64,000 bases of DNA, taken from positions 6,448,001 to 6,512,000 of the forward strand of contig NZ_CP033073.1 of assembly GCF_003675325.1 (NCBI RefSeq), in the 5' to 3' direction. Numbering within the stretch: position 1 is the stretch's first letter; every line of letters starts with the position of its first letter. This document shows positions 1-7,870 of the stretch, piece by piece. Both the position numbers and the translations under genes were made by a program. Source of the DNA: Streptomyces dangxiongensis. Its GTDB lineage: Bacteria > Actinomycetota > Actinomycetes > Streptomycetales > Streptomycetaceae. The notes under the pieces are model-generated. The model made no database searches. It saw only the letters and a list, made by a program, of their open reading frames with translations, and was not told the origin of the DNA.

Positions 1-2
1 TG

Positions 3-1142
3 CCGGCGCTCATCGCGGCCGGCGCGGACATCGTCCTCGTCTCCCCGGAGGCCACCCCGTCGGTGGAGGCCATGGCGGACGCGGGCGAGATCACCTGGCT
101 CCGCCGCGCGTACGAGGACGGTGACCTCGCCGAGGCCTGGTACGCCCTCATCGCCACCGGTGACACCGAGGCCAACGCGCGGGCGTCCGCCGAGGCCGAG
201 CGGCACCGCGTCTGGTGTGTGCGCTCCGACGACGCCGACCGGGCGACGGCGTGGACCCCGGCGACCGGCCACAGCGAGGGCGTCACCGTCGCCGTGCTCA
301 CCACCCACGCGCGCGGACGCGACCCCCGGCACACCGCCGCCATCCGGGACGCGGTCGTCGAGGGCCTGCGCGACGGCACCCTCGTCGCCCCGCACCACCG
401 CACCCGCACCGCCGGCGTGGCCCTGGTCGGCGGCGGCCCGGGCGACCCCGACCTGATCACGGTCCGCGGGCGCCGGCTGCTCGCCGAGGCGGACGTCGTC
501 ATCGCCGACCGGCTGGGCCCGCGCGACCTGCTGGCCGAACTCCCGCCGCACGTCGAGGTGATCGACGCCGCGAAGATCCCGTACGGCCGGTACATGGCCC
601 AGGAGGCCATCAACAACGCGCTCATCGAGCACGCCAAGCAGGGCAAGGCGGTCGTCCGGCTCAAGGGCGGCGACCCGTACGTCTTCGGCCGGGGTATGGA
701 AGAGGTCCAGGCGCTCGCCGAGGCCGGGATCCCGTGCACGGTGGTCCCCGGCATCTCCAGCTCGATCTCGGTGCCGGGCGCGGCCGGCATCCCGGTCACC
801 CACCGGGGTGTCGCCCACGAGTTCACCGTGGTCAGCGGCCATGTCGCCCCGGACGACGCACGCTCCCTTGTCGACTGGCCGTCGCTGGCCAGGCTCACGG
901 GCACCCTGGTGGTCCTGATGGGCGTCGACAAGATCGGGAAGATCGCCGAGACACTGGTCGCGCACGGGAAGTCCCCCGACACGCCGGTCGCCCTGGTCCA
1001 GGAGGGGACGACGGCGGCGCAGCGGCGCGTGGACGCCACCCTGGCCACGGTCGCGCGGACGGTCCGTACCGAGGACGTCAGGCCCCCGGCGGTCATCGTC
1101 ATCGGCGAGGTCGTGCGCGCCGGCTCCACACCCGGGGCATGA
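3..1142 (+). CDS. cobA: Siroheme synthase / uroporphyrinogen-III C-methyltransferase, 5' end cut by window
   Basis: Reading is open from base 3, so the true start lies outside the window. The first ~110 residues resemble the C-terminal half of a precorrin-2 dehydrogenase domain (the conserved VLVSPEA stretch is near base 40). From about base 420 the protein is a SAM-dependent tetrapyrrole methyltransferase: the hallmark GGGPGDPDLITVRG lies at 426-470, a VRLKGGDPYVFGRG motif at about 654-695, and VVPGISSSISVPG at about 742-780. It should convert uroporphyrinogen III to precorrin-2 and oxidise it toward sirohydrochlorin for siroheme and cobalamin. The two-domain order is that of CysG-like fusions. 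Ends at TGA 1140-1142. Confidence 0.93.
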   Translation, partial: PALIAAGADIVLVSPEATPSVEAMADAGEITWLRRAYEDGDLAEAWYALIATGDTEANARASAEAERHRVWCVRSDDADRATAWTPATGHSEGVTVAVLTTHARGRDPRHTAAIRDAVVEGLRDGTLVAPHHRTRTAGVALVGGGPGDPDLITVRGRRLLAEADVVIADRLGPRDLLAELPPHVEVIDAAKIPYGRYMAQEAINNALIEHAKQGKAVVRLKGGDPYVFGRGMEEVQALAEAGIPCTVVPGISSSISVPGAAGIPVTHRGVAHEFTVVSGHVAPDDARSLVDWPSLARLTGTLVVLMGVDKIGKIAETLVAHGKSPDTPVALVQEGTTAAQRRVDATLATVARTVRTEDVRPPAVIVIGEVVRAGSTPGA

Positions 1143-1235
1143 CCGCGGCCCGATCACCCGTGACCCCGGTGACGCCACCCGTCGTCACTGTCGTCATCCG
1201 TTCCCACCCCACCCAGGACAAGGCAGTATCACCCT

Positions 1236-2054
1236 GTGGCCGATCTCATCACCCTCGACGATCCCGACGACCCGCGCCTGGCCGACTACACGGGCCTGAC
1301 CGACGTCGAACTGCGCCGCCGGCGCGAGCCCGCCGAGGGCCTGTTCATCGCCGAGGGCGAGAAGGTCATCCGCCGGGCCAGGGAAGCGGGCTACGGGACG
1401 CGCTCGATGCTGCTCTCGGCCAAGTGGGTCGACGTCATGCGTGACGTCATCGACGAACTCCCGGCCCCGGTGTACGCCGTGAGCCCCGAACTCGCCGAGC
1501 GCGTCACCGGCTACCACGTGCACCGCGGCGCCCTCGCCTCCATGCAGCGCAAGCCGCTGCCGGCGGCCGGCGAACTGCTCCGCACCGCCCGCCGGGTCGT
1601 GATCATGGAGTCGGTCAACGACCACACCAACATCGGTGCCATCTTCCGCTCGGCGGCGGCCCTGGGCATGGACGCGGTACTGCTGTCGCCCGACTGCGCC
1701 GACCCGCTGTACCGGCGCAGCGTCAAGGTTTCCATGGGCGCGGTGTTCTCGGTGCCGTACGCCCGCCTGGAGACCTGGCCGAAGGGGCTGGAGCCGGTCC
1801 GTGAGGCCGGCTTCACCCTCCTCGCCCTGACCCCGGACGAGAAGGCCCGCACCCTCGACGAGGTCGCCCCGCACACGATCGACCGGGTCGCCCTGATGCT
1901 CGGCGCCGAGGGCGACGGGCTGTCCCGGCGGGCACTGGCCGCCGCCGACACATGGGTACGCATCCCTATGTCGCACGGCGTCGACTCGCTCAACGTGGGC
2001 GCGGCTGCCGCGGTGGCCTTCTACGCGGTGGCGACAGGCCGACCGCAGCTCTGA
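1236..2054 (+). CDS. TrmH/SpoU-family RNA 2'-O-ribose methyltransferase
   Basis: 272 aa from a GTG start. The SPOUT-class signature motifs are present: NIGAIFR at residues 132-138 (motif 1, including the catalytic Arg), LMLGAEGDGLS at 220-230 (motif 2) and IPMSHGVDSLNVG at 243-255 (motif 3). The N-terminal ~110 residues resemble the substrate-binding domain of SpoU proteins. It should methylate a ribose in rRNA or tRNA from SAM as a knotted dimer; the target nucleotide cannot be inferred. No clear Shine-Dalgarno precedes the GTG, and a CAGTAT box lies about 8 nt upstream, so the transcript may be leaderless. Confidence 0.9.
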   Translation: MADLITLDDPDDPRLADYTGLTDVELRRRREPAEGLFIAEGEKVIRRAREAGYGTRSMLLSAKWVDVMRDVIDELPAPVYAVSPELAERVTGYHVHRGALASMQRKPLPAAGELLRTARRVVIMESVNDHTNIGAIFRSAAALGMDAVLLSPDCADPLYRRSVKVSMGAVFSVPYARLETWPKGLEPVREAGFTLLALTPDEKARTLDEVAPHTIDRVALMLGAEGDGLSRRALAAADTWVRIPMSHGVDSLNVGAAAAVAFYAVATGRPQL

Positions 2055-2189
2055 ACCCCGGCCCGCCGAGGGCGTGGTACGGGCGGGACCGGCCGTCAGC
2101 GGTCGTACCCGCCCAACCGCCTCCGAGCCGCTGCCGCCGGCCGTCCGCCGCCCGGTGTCCCCCAGGGGCCAGCGGTTCCGGGCCGGTGC

Positions 2190-3644
2190 TCACCTGCCGG
2201 CGTCGCGGCTCAGCGTCGACGTGTACCGGTCGGACATGAGCTTGTCGTTGCCCAGCGGCGGGTAGCTCGGCTGCGCGTTCCCCTGCCGCTGCACGCCGCC
2301 GTCGCGGTCGTCGCCGCCCAGCCCGCGCGCCGGTCCCTGGCAGCCCTGGGCCACCGCGATGCCGAGCGCCACCAGCAGCGTCACCACCACGAACACGAAC
2401 AACCGCTGCCGCAGCAGCCGCGGATTGGCCGGCCGCCGCCCGGTCCCCGACGGACGCTGCCCCGGCCGCCGGGAACCGCTGCGCGGAGCGGGCCGCCGGC
2501 CGCTGCCCGAGCGCGGGGCGGCACCGCGCGGCACCGGCGTGGGGCGTGCCGTACCCGGCCGGGCCGCGGCCCCCGCGCCGCGCCCGCCGCTGCCCCCGCG
2601 CGAGGCGACCCCGCCGCGGGACGGCTCGCCCCGCGAGGACATCCCGCCGCGCGACGGCACCCCGCCGCGGGAGGGCGCGACCCCGCGCGGCAGCGGCATA
2701 CCGGACGAGGCACGCCGCTGGACGCGCTGCTGGTCGGGATAGGTGTCGGCGAGTCGTCCGGTGGGCCGGTCCGCCTCGGCGGCGCGCGGCGCGGGCGGCC
2801 GGGCGCCGTCCAGCCCCTGCGCCTCCCGCGCGGCGATCTCCTTGAGCCGCAGTGATAGCTGGAGGGTGCTGGGCCGGTCCTCGGGATCCTTGGCCAGGCA
2901 GGCCCGGATCAGCGGGGCGAGCGCGTCCGGTACGCCGTACAACTGCGCTTCCTCGTGCACCACCCGGTACAGCATCACCTCGGAACTGCCGTGTCCGAAG
3001 GGCGAGTCACCGGTCGAGGCGTACGCCAGGGTCGCGCCGAGGGAGAACACGTCCGTCGCCGGGGTGACCGCCGCGCCGCGCACCTGCTCGGGCGCGAGGA
3101 AGCCGGGGGATCCGACCGCGGTGCCCACATGGGTGAGGGTGGAGGCGCCGGTGGCCCAGGCGATGCCGAAGTCGATGATCCGCGGCCCCTTGGGGGACAG
3201 CAGAATGTTGGACGGCTTCAGATCCCGGTGGACGACACCCGCCTCGTGCACGGCGACCAGTCCCTCGGAGAGGGCCGCGCCGACCGCCGCGGTGTCCGCC
3301 GCGCAGAGCGGGCCCTCGTCGGCGACCTTGTCGTGCAGGGACGGGCCGGGCACGTACTGGGTGGCGAACCATGGCCGCTCGGCCTCCAGATCCGCGGCGA
3401 CCAGCCGGGCCGTGCACCCGCCGCGGATACGCCGGGCCGCCGACACCTCGCGCGCGAACCGCGAGCGGAACTCCTGGTCCTCCGCGAGGTCGGGCCGGAT
3501 CACCTTCAGCGCGACGCGCTGCCCCTTCTTGTCGGAGCCGAGATAGACCACGCCCATCCCGCCCGCGCCGAGCCGTCGGTGAAGCCTGAACGAGCCGACG
3601 ACGCGCGGGTCCTCGCGCCTCAGGCGCATCATCGCCATGTTCAT
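2190..3644 (-). CDS. Membrane-anchored Ser/Thr protein kinase with RGG-like linker
   Basis: About 484 aa from ATG 3644 (ATG 3638 is equally plausible; GGGG lies just upstream of both). Hanks-type kinase domain: glycine loop GAGGMGVVY at residues 26-34, ATP-binding Lys 47, HRDLKPSN 139-146, DFG 158-160, APE 184-186. All catalytic residues are present, so it should be active. After residue ~275 comes a long Pro/Arg/Gly/Ser-rich linker with repeated SRGG units (325-351), then one hydrophobic segment (413-433) followed by ~50 extracytoplasmic residues. There are no PASTA domains. Predicted role: a cytoplasmic kinase tethered to the membrane; the signal and substrates are unknown. Confidence 0.9.
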   Translation of the reverse strand: MNMAMMRLRREDPRVVGSFRLHRRLGAGGMGVVYLGSDKKGQRVALKVIRPDLAEDQEFRSRFAREVSAARRIRGGCTARLVAADLEAERPWFATQYVPGPSLHDKVADEGPLCAADTAAVGAALSEGLVAVHEAGVVHRDLKPSNILLSPKGPRIIDFGIAWATGASTLTHVGTAVGSPGFLAPEQVRGAAVTPATDVFSLGATLAYASTGDSPFGHGSSEVMLYRVVHEEAQLYGVPDALAPLIRACLAKDPEDRPSTLQLSLRLKEIAAREAQGLDGARPPAPRAAEADRPTGRLADTYPDQQRVQRRASSGMPLPRGVAPSRGGVPSRGGMSSRGEPSRGGVASRGGSGGRGAGAAARPGTARPTPVPRGAAPRSGSGRRPAPRSGSRRPGQRPSGTGRRPANPRLLRQRLFVFVVVTLLVALGIAVAQGCQGPARGLGGDDRDGGVQRQGNAQPSYPPLGNDKLMSDRYTSTLSRDAGR

Positions 3645-4154
3645 CCCCGCTGCCCGGTCCCTGTGACGTGGCACAGCTTACGTTTCCACGGCCGCCCGCG
3701 CGCAGAGGCCGCGCCCTCTCGACCCGGCGGATTGTGTACGCCGTTCGGGGGAGGTGAAACGCGGTCAGCAGACGCCGCCCGAAAGCGGGTTGACGTGGCG
3801 TGAGAAACCAACCCACGTGCACGGCAGGGGGGTTGGGTTCCGGTGTGGGTGCCGGGCGTCGCGCGGTACGGTCGTCGGTGACCGGCCGCCGGCAGCCCGC
3901 GGGCCTCACCGCGCACCGCACCACGCTCCGCCTCCCGCCCCCCTCCCGGCCCCGCCAGGGGTGATCGATGTCACTCCGCCGGGCGTGCCGGACGCGTCGG
4001 ACATGCCCGGACACAGCGGGCACCCCCCTCCGGGAAGACCCCGAGACCCGGACCGGCGCCTCCACCCAGGGGAGTACTCCGCAGGTCGACGCTCATCCTC
4101 CGGGAGGCCCGGCAATCGGTACGAGGGCATGACGCCCGGTGTCCGCCGCGCGCC

Positions 4155-4160
4155 TAGATT
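4155..4160 (+). promoter_or_regulatory. Candidate -10 box of the small membrane protein gene
   Basis: TAGATT matches the HrdB-type -10 consensus. An ATGACG at 4129-4134 could act as a weak -35 but the spacing (20 nt) is long. Transcription from here would begin just before the hairpin at 4169-4214. Confidence 0.4.
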
Positions 4161-4168
4161 TGAGGTCA

Positions 4169-4214
4169 AGCGGCGGGTGCAGCACTCGTCCCCCGAGGTC
4201 AGACACCCGCCGCT
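4169..4214 (+). promoter_or_regulatory. Leader hairpin upstream of the small membrane protein
   Basis: An 11-bp perfect inverted repeat, AGCGGCGGGTG at 4169-4179 and CACCCGCCGCT at 4204-4214, with a 24-nt loop. It lies in the predicted 5' leader, 12 nt before the AGGAG ribosome site at 4227-4231. It may stabilise the mRNA or expose/hide the ribosome site; no known riboswitch class is recognised. Confidence 0.5.
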
Positions 4215-4238
4215 GCCGATGACAACAGGAGAGGGACC

Positions 4239-4415
4239 ATGGCCCACACGGCACCGCGACGCACCGCGTTCGCCTCCCGTCGGACGGCCCGTCGCCACCC
4301 ACTGGTGGCGACGCTCATGGCCCTTCCCCTGGCGGCCCTGCTCCTGCTCGTCTTCGACGGCTGGGAGACGGTGGCCGCACAGGCGTCGTCCGTGGGTGTG
4401 ATGCTGGGGCGCTGA
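4239..4415 (+). CDS. Small single-pass membrane protein, 58 aa
   Basis: ATG 4239 is preceded by an excellent ribosome-binding site (AGGAGAGGG at 4227-4235). The 58-aa product has a very basic N-terminus (residues 1-20, rich in Arg) and a hydrophobic segment LVATLMALPLAALLLLVF (about residues 22-39), then a short polar tail ending GVMLGR. The positive-inside rule predicts the N-terminus in the cytoplasm. Function unknown. It is followed by a strong terminator at 4504, which together with promoter, hairpin and ribosome site argues it is a real monocistronic gene. Confidence 0.75.
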   Translation: MAHTAPRRTAFASRRTARRHPLVATLMALPLAALLLLVFDGWETVAAQASSVGVMLGR

Positions 4416-4503
4416 GCGGCGCCCCCAGGCCCGGAAGAGCGGTCCGGGCGGAAACATCTATCCATGAAACCCCGTGGGGACGGGGGTGCGGCGGACGGCA
4501 CAG

Positions 4504-4535
4504 ATGCCGGCGTAGCTGGGGAGCTGCGCCGGCAT
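4504..4535 (+). terminator. Rho-independent-type hairpin after the small membrane protein
   Basis: ATGCCGGCGTAGCT (4504-4517), loop GGGG, AGCTGCGCCGGCAT (4522-4535): 14 pairs with one G-U. No U-run, as is common in Streptomyces. Confidence 0.75.
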
Positions 4536-4627
4536 TAGCCGTTCTCCCACGCACGCACGGACGGGCCGCGCCGCCATCAGCACTCCCTCTCCGGTGAACC
4601 TCGCACCGCACCACCCCCCACCCGTCC

Positions 4628-4713
4628 GGCGGACCCCGGCCCACTACCCTCGGCGGAACCGTCCACCCCCCGGCGAACCCCGGCCCCGTACCCTCGGCCG
4701 AACCCGTCCCCCC
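4628..4713. repeat. Two-copy imperfect 43-bp tandem repeat
   Basis: Two C-rich units of about 43 bases (4628-4670 and 4671-4713) share the core TACCCTCGG. They sit directly before the TTG start of the phosphotransferase gene. No function is evident; it may be promoter-proximal duplication. The rest of the 4416-4722 spacer holds only the terminator above. Confidence 0.6.
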
Positions 4714-4722
4714 GAGGCAGCC

Positions 4723-5744
4723 TTGACCGCAGATGCGTCCGCCCCCTCCCTGATGACCGCGCTGGCCGCGGAAGCGACGGCCGCGGCCCACCCGCGTCCC
4801 CCCACCGCCCCCTGCGCCTGCGTCAGAGCCCCCCTCGCCGACCGCCAGGACGCCACGGTCGTGCGGCATGCCGGTACCGTCGCCAAGGCGCACGCGCCGG
4901 ACACCGAGCGGGCCGCGCTGATCCGGCGCCTCGCCACGGCCGCCGATCACCCGGACGTGCTGCTTCCCCCGCTCACCCCCGCGCCCCGGCCTTCCTGCGC
5001 GCCCGCCTGGTGACCTTCTGGCCCTACGGGGTCCCGGTGGACCGGGAGGATCCGGACGCGGCCCCCTGGGAGGCCGCCGCCGTCCTCCTGGCGAACCTGC
5101 ACCGCGCCCCCCTCCCCACCGGTCTCCCCCCGATGCGTGGTCCCGCGAAGGCCGCCCGCGCCGTCGCCCGGCTCCGCGCGGCCCTCCGCACCCCCGCCCC
5201 CGCAACCGCAACGGCCCCCGCAACCGCCCCCGCAACCGTCATCGCCGCCCCCCGCCTTCCGGCCGCCCGTCCCGTCCTGGACGCCTGGGCCGCCCTGCCC
5301 GCCTGGGCCCGCGCGAAGGCGCCGATGCCCGGCCCGCCGGCCCTCTGCCACGGTGATCTCCACCTCGGCCAACTGGTCCGGCATCCGGCGCCGGACGGCC
5401 CCTGGAAGCTGATCGACGTCGACGACCTGGGGGCCGGCGTCCCGGCCTGGGACCTGGCCCGCCCCGCCGCCTGGTACGCCTGCGGGCTCCTCCCGCCCGA
5501 CGAGTGGACCCGTTTCCTGACCGCCTACCGGCGCTCCGGCGGGCCGGCCGTACCCGCGCACGGCGACCCCTGGGCCGCCCTGGACGTGCCGGCCCGCGCC
5601 CTCACCGTCCAGACGGCCGCGCTCGCGCTCACGAAGGCGCTCGCGGCGGACCGCCCGCTGGACGAGGTGGAGCAGGCCCTGGTCGACGCGTGCGCGCGGA
5701 TGCCCTCCGTACCCCCTCGACCCGCGCCCGGTCCGTCGGACTAG
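4723..5744 (+). pseudogene. Aminoglycoside phosphotransferase-family protein, frameshifted
   Basis: The gene reads from TTG 4723 (GAGG at 4714-4717 is its ribosome site) as TADASAPSLMTALAAEA... through RHAGTVAKAHAP to PLLTP-like residues near 4980. It must then change frame to continue as AFLRARLVTFWPYGVPV from about 4988 to the stop at 5744. One base appears to be missing in the C/G run 4984-4989. The C-terminal part has the kinase-like CHGDLHLGQLV motif (about 5347-5379) and the IDVDDLGAGVPAWDLARPA metal-binding segment (about 5413-5466), typical of APH/choline-kinase-fold proteins. Restored length would be ~340 aa. Substrate unknown. Either a consensus error or a recent inactivating deletion. 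Confidence 0.8.
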
Positions 5745-5824
5745 GCTGCAACCGCCCGGGGCCGCACGGAGTCTGTCCTGGGGAAACACCAAGCAGGACC
5801 GACCGGCGAGGAGTTGAGCCGACC

Positions 5825-6130
5825 ATGCAGTGTCCGAAGTGCCATGCGCCGATGCACACCTACAACCGCAACGGCGTTCAGATCGAGCAGTGCAGCGGCT
5901 GCCGCGGCATCTTCCTCGACTACGGCGAGCTGGAGGCGCTGACCCGCCTGGAGACCCAGTGGTCCCAGCCCGCTCCGCCCCCGCCGGCCCCGCAGTCGTA
6001 CCCGGCCCCGCCCGCGCCCGCCTGGGGCGCCCCGCAGGGCGGTCACCACGGCGGTCACCACGGCGGCGGGCACGGTCACTACGAGCAGCACCGCCACAAG
6101 AGCTTCGGCCACATGCTCTTCTCTAGCTGA
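5825..6130 (+). CDS. TFIIB-type zinc-ribbon protein with His-rich tail
   Basis: 101 aa from ATG 5825, with GAGGAG about 11 nt upstream. The N-terminal ~40 residues form a zf-TFIIB domain: CPKCHAPM (C3, C6) and CSGCRGIFLDYGELE (C24, C27), a four-cysteine zinc site followed by the diagnostic acidic GELE segment. A Pro-rich linker (about 50-67) leads to a Gly/His tail with GGHHGGHHGGGHGHY, likely also able to bind metal. Role unknown; such proteins are common single-domain zinc ribbons in actinobacteria. A strong terminator follows 10 nt after the stop. Confidence 0.85.
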   Translation: MQCPKCHAPMHTYNRNGVQIEQCSGCRGIFLDYGELEALTRLETQWSQPAPPPPAPQSYPAPPAPAWGAPQGGHHGGHHGGGHGHYEQHRHKSFGHMLFSS

Positions 6131-6140
6131 GCGCACGAAG

Positions 6141-6173
6141 AAGCCCCCGGCCGTACGAGACGGCCGGGGGCTT
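6141..6173. terminator. Bidirectional terminator between zinc-ribbon gene and tRNA cluster
   Basis: AAGCCCCCGGCCGT (6141-6154), loop ACGAG, ACGGCCGGGGGCTT (6160-6173): a 14-bp perfect stem serving the plus-strand gene and the minus-strand tRNA operon. Confidence 0.9.
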
Positions 6174-6182
6174 GCTGCTGTG

Positions 6183-6254
6183 TGGACGATACTGGGATTG
6201 AACCAGTGACCTCTTCCGTGTCAGGGAAGCGCTCTCCCGCTGAGCTAATCGTCC
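6183..6254 (-). tRNA. tRNA-Val (GAC), copy 3 of cluster
   Basis: 72 nt on the minus strand. Acceptor stem GGACGAT/ATCGTCC, anticodon loop CTGACAC (anticodon GAC), T-loop GGTTCAATCC. No encoded CCA. Last gene of the Gly-Cys-Val-Val-Val operon. Confidence 0.96.
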
Positions 6255-6283
6255 GCGGACCGTGACTCGCGAGTCACGGACAG

Positions 6284-6355
6284 TGCGCGATACTGGGATT
6301 GAACCAGTGACCTCTTCCGTGTCAGGGAAGCGCTCTCCCGCTGAGCTAATCGCGC
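6284..6355 (-). tRNA. tRNA-Val (GAC), variant acceptor stem
   Basis: 72 nt, identical to its neighbours in the body but with acceptor stem GCGCGAT/ATCGCGC instead of GGACGAT/ATCGTCC; the compensatory changes preserve pairing. Anticodon GAC. Confidence 0.96.
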
Positions 6356-6390
6356 GGGCCGGATCTTGCCGTACGGGCCGGCGGATCCAG

Positions 6391-6462
6391 TGGACGATAC
6401 TGGGATTGAACCAGTGACCTCTTCCGTGTCAGGGAAGCGCTCTCCCGCTGAGCTAATCGTCC
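6391..6462 (-). tRNA. tRNA-Val (GAC), copy 1 of cluster
   Basis: 72 nt, identical in sequence to the copy at 6183-6254. Anticodon GAC in loop CTGACAC. Confidence 0.96.
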
Positions 6463-6463
6463 T

Positions 6464-6537
6464 TGGAGGTGGAGACGGGATTTGAACCCGTGTAGACGGC
6501 TTTGCAGGCCGTTGCCTCGCCTCTCGGCCACTCCACC
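6464..6537 (-). tRNA. tRNA-Cys (GCA)
   Basis: Acceptor stem GGTGGAG/CTCCACC, anticodon loop CTGCAAA (anticodon GCA). The 3' CCA appears genome-encoded (bases 6464-6466), unlike the Val genes beside it. Confidence 0.95.
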
Positions 6538-6575
6538 AGGAGTGTAGGGGATCGGGACGACCCCTTCTTCCTTCG

Positions 6576-6648
6576 AGCGGACGACGAGGCTCGAACTCGC
6601 GACCTCAACCTTGGCAAGGTTGCGCTCTACCAACTGAGCTACGTCCGC
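6576..6648 (-). tRNA. tRNA-Gly (GCC)
   Basis: 73 nt, acceptor stem GCGGACG/CGTCCGC, anticodon loop TTGCCAA (anticodon GCC). First gene of the minus-strand tRNA operon. Confidence 0.96.
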
Positions 6649-6689
6649 CTGTCGTTTCGGTGCGCTTGCGCGTCCCGGCGACGTGTTGA

Positions 6690-6717
6690 ACTCTAGCGGA
6701 TTCCCCGGCCAGCACAA
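6690..6717 (-). promoter_or_regulatory. Promoter of the tRNA Gly-Cys-Val operon
   Basis: On the minus strand: TTGTGC (-35, 6712-6717), 16-nt spacer, TAGAGT (-10, 6690-6695), about 41 nt before the tRNA-Gly 5' end. This fits the vegetative sigma consensus. Confidence 0.7.
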
Positions 6718-6826
6718 AAACGCGTTTGCGCAGCGTGCCGCCGTGCGCCCGCCCAAGCCGCCGGTCCGCGCCCCCTCCGTGACACCCCGAGGTCGACTTT
6801 CGGACACCCGCCCTAGACTCGACCAC

Positions 6827-7870
6827 GTGCTCCACCACCCTCCCCTGGCCCGCTTCGGCGACCGTGTCGCCACCGGCCTCCTCGACGTCACCACGGACCC
6901 GGCCGCGCTGGACTCCACCGGCTTCTGGGCCGTCTGCGCGGACTTCGAGGGCCGGCTGACCTGCGCCCGCTTCGCGGACGTACGCGAGGAGCCGGTGCCC
7001 GCCCCGGTGCCGGGCGCCTGGCGGGGCCCGGCGCCGGGGGACTGGACCTCCTCCCTGGACCGGGCCGCGTACACGGCGGCCGTCCGCAGGATCCGCGAGC
7101 ACATCGCGGCCGGCGACGTCTACCAGGCCAACCTCTGCCGGGTGCTCGGCGCGCCCGTCGCCCCGGACGCCGACGTCGACGCCCTGACCGCCCTGCTGGC
7201 CCGCGGCAACCCGGCGCCGTACGCGGGCACGGTCCGCCTGCCGGAGCACGGCGTGGAGATCGCCACCGCCTCGCCCGAGCTGTTCCTGCGCCGGGACGGC
7301 CGCGTCGTCGAATCGGGGCCGATCAAGGGCACCGGGCGCACCGAGGCGGACCTCCTGGAGAAGGACTACGCCGAGAACGTGATGATCGTGGACCTCGTCC
7401 GCAACGACATCGGGCGTGTCTGCGCGGCCGGCAGCGTGAGCGTCCCCGACCTGTGCGCCGTGGAGAAGCACCCGGGCCTCGTCCACCTCGTCTCCACCGT
7501 GCGCGGCGAGCTGCGCGAGGACGCCGGCTGGCCGGAGCTGCTGGCCGCCGCCTTCCCGCCCGGCTCGGTCACCGGCGCGCCGAAGCCGAGCGCCCTGGGG
7601 ATCATCGCGGCGCTGGAGACGGCACCGCGCGGCCCGTACTGCGGCGGGATCGGCTGGGTCGACGCCGACCGGGGCACCGGCGCGCTGGCCGTGGGCATCC
7701 GCACCTTCTGGATCGACCGGGCCGACGGCAACCTGCGCTTCGGCACCGGCGCCGGCATCACCTGGGGCTCCGACCCCGAGGGGGAGTGGCGGGAGACCGA
7801 GCTGAAGGCGTCCCGGCTGCTCGCGGTAGCGTCGGGATCGTACGAGGACACGGAAAGGGCGCTCACATGA
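6827..7870 (+). CDS. pabB: Chorismate-binding enzyme, aminodeoxychorismate synthase component I-like
   Basis: 347 aa from GTG 6827; a TAGACT -10 box lies about 8 nt upstream, so the mRNA is probably leaderless. It belongs to the anthranilate synthase I / PabB family: DVYQANL (97-103), SGPIKGT (163-169), DLVRNDIGR (189-197) and PGSVTGAPK (245-253) are all present, but the N-terminal regulatory domain is short. It would aminate chorismate to 4-amino-4-deoxychorismate with ammonia from a glutaminase partner not encoded here. Its stop overlaps the start of the next gene (ATGA), which encodes the lyase for the following step, supporting a p-aminobenzoate/folate role over anthranilate synthesis. 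Confidence 0.88.
   Translation: MLHHPPLARFGDRVATGLLDVTTDPAALDSTGFWAVCADFEGRLTCARFADVREEPVPAPVPGAWRGPAPGDWTSSLDRAAYTAAVRRIREHIAAGDVYQANLCRVLGAPVAPDADVDALTALLARGNPAPYAGTVRLPEHGVEIATASPELFLRRDGRVVESGPIKGTGRTEADLLEKDYAENVMIVDLVRNDIGRVCAAGSVSVPDLCAVEKHPGLVHLVSTVRGELREDAGWPELLAAAFPPGSVTGAPKPSALGIIAALETAPRGPYCGGIGWVDADRGTGALAVGIRTFWIDRADGNLRFGTGAGITWGSDPEGEWRETELKASRLLAVASGSYEDTERALT

Larger units (their letters stand above)
3645..4238. other. Divergent intergenic region between kinase and small membrane protein
   Basis: About 590 bases without a convincing gene; overlapping open frames here show no family features. It carries the promoters of the minus-strand kinase (candidate TACACA box near 3735 on the minus strand) and of the plus-strand small gene at 4239. 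Confidence 0.6.

Noticed and set aside
6183..6648. tRNA cluster as an integrative-element attachment site
   Set aside because: No integrase, no partial tRNA duplicate at a distance, and flanks are housekeeping genes.
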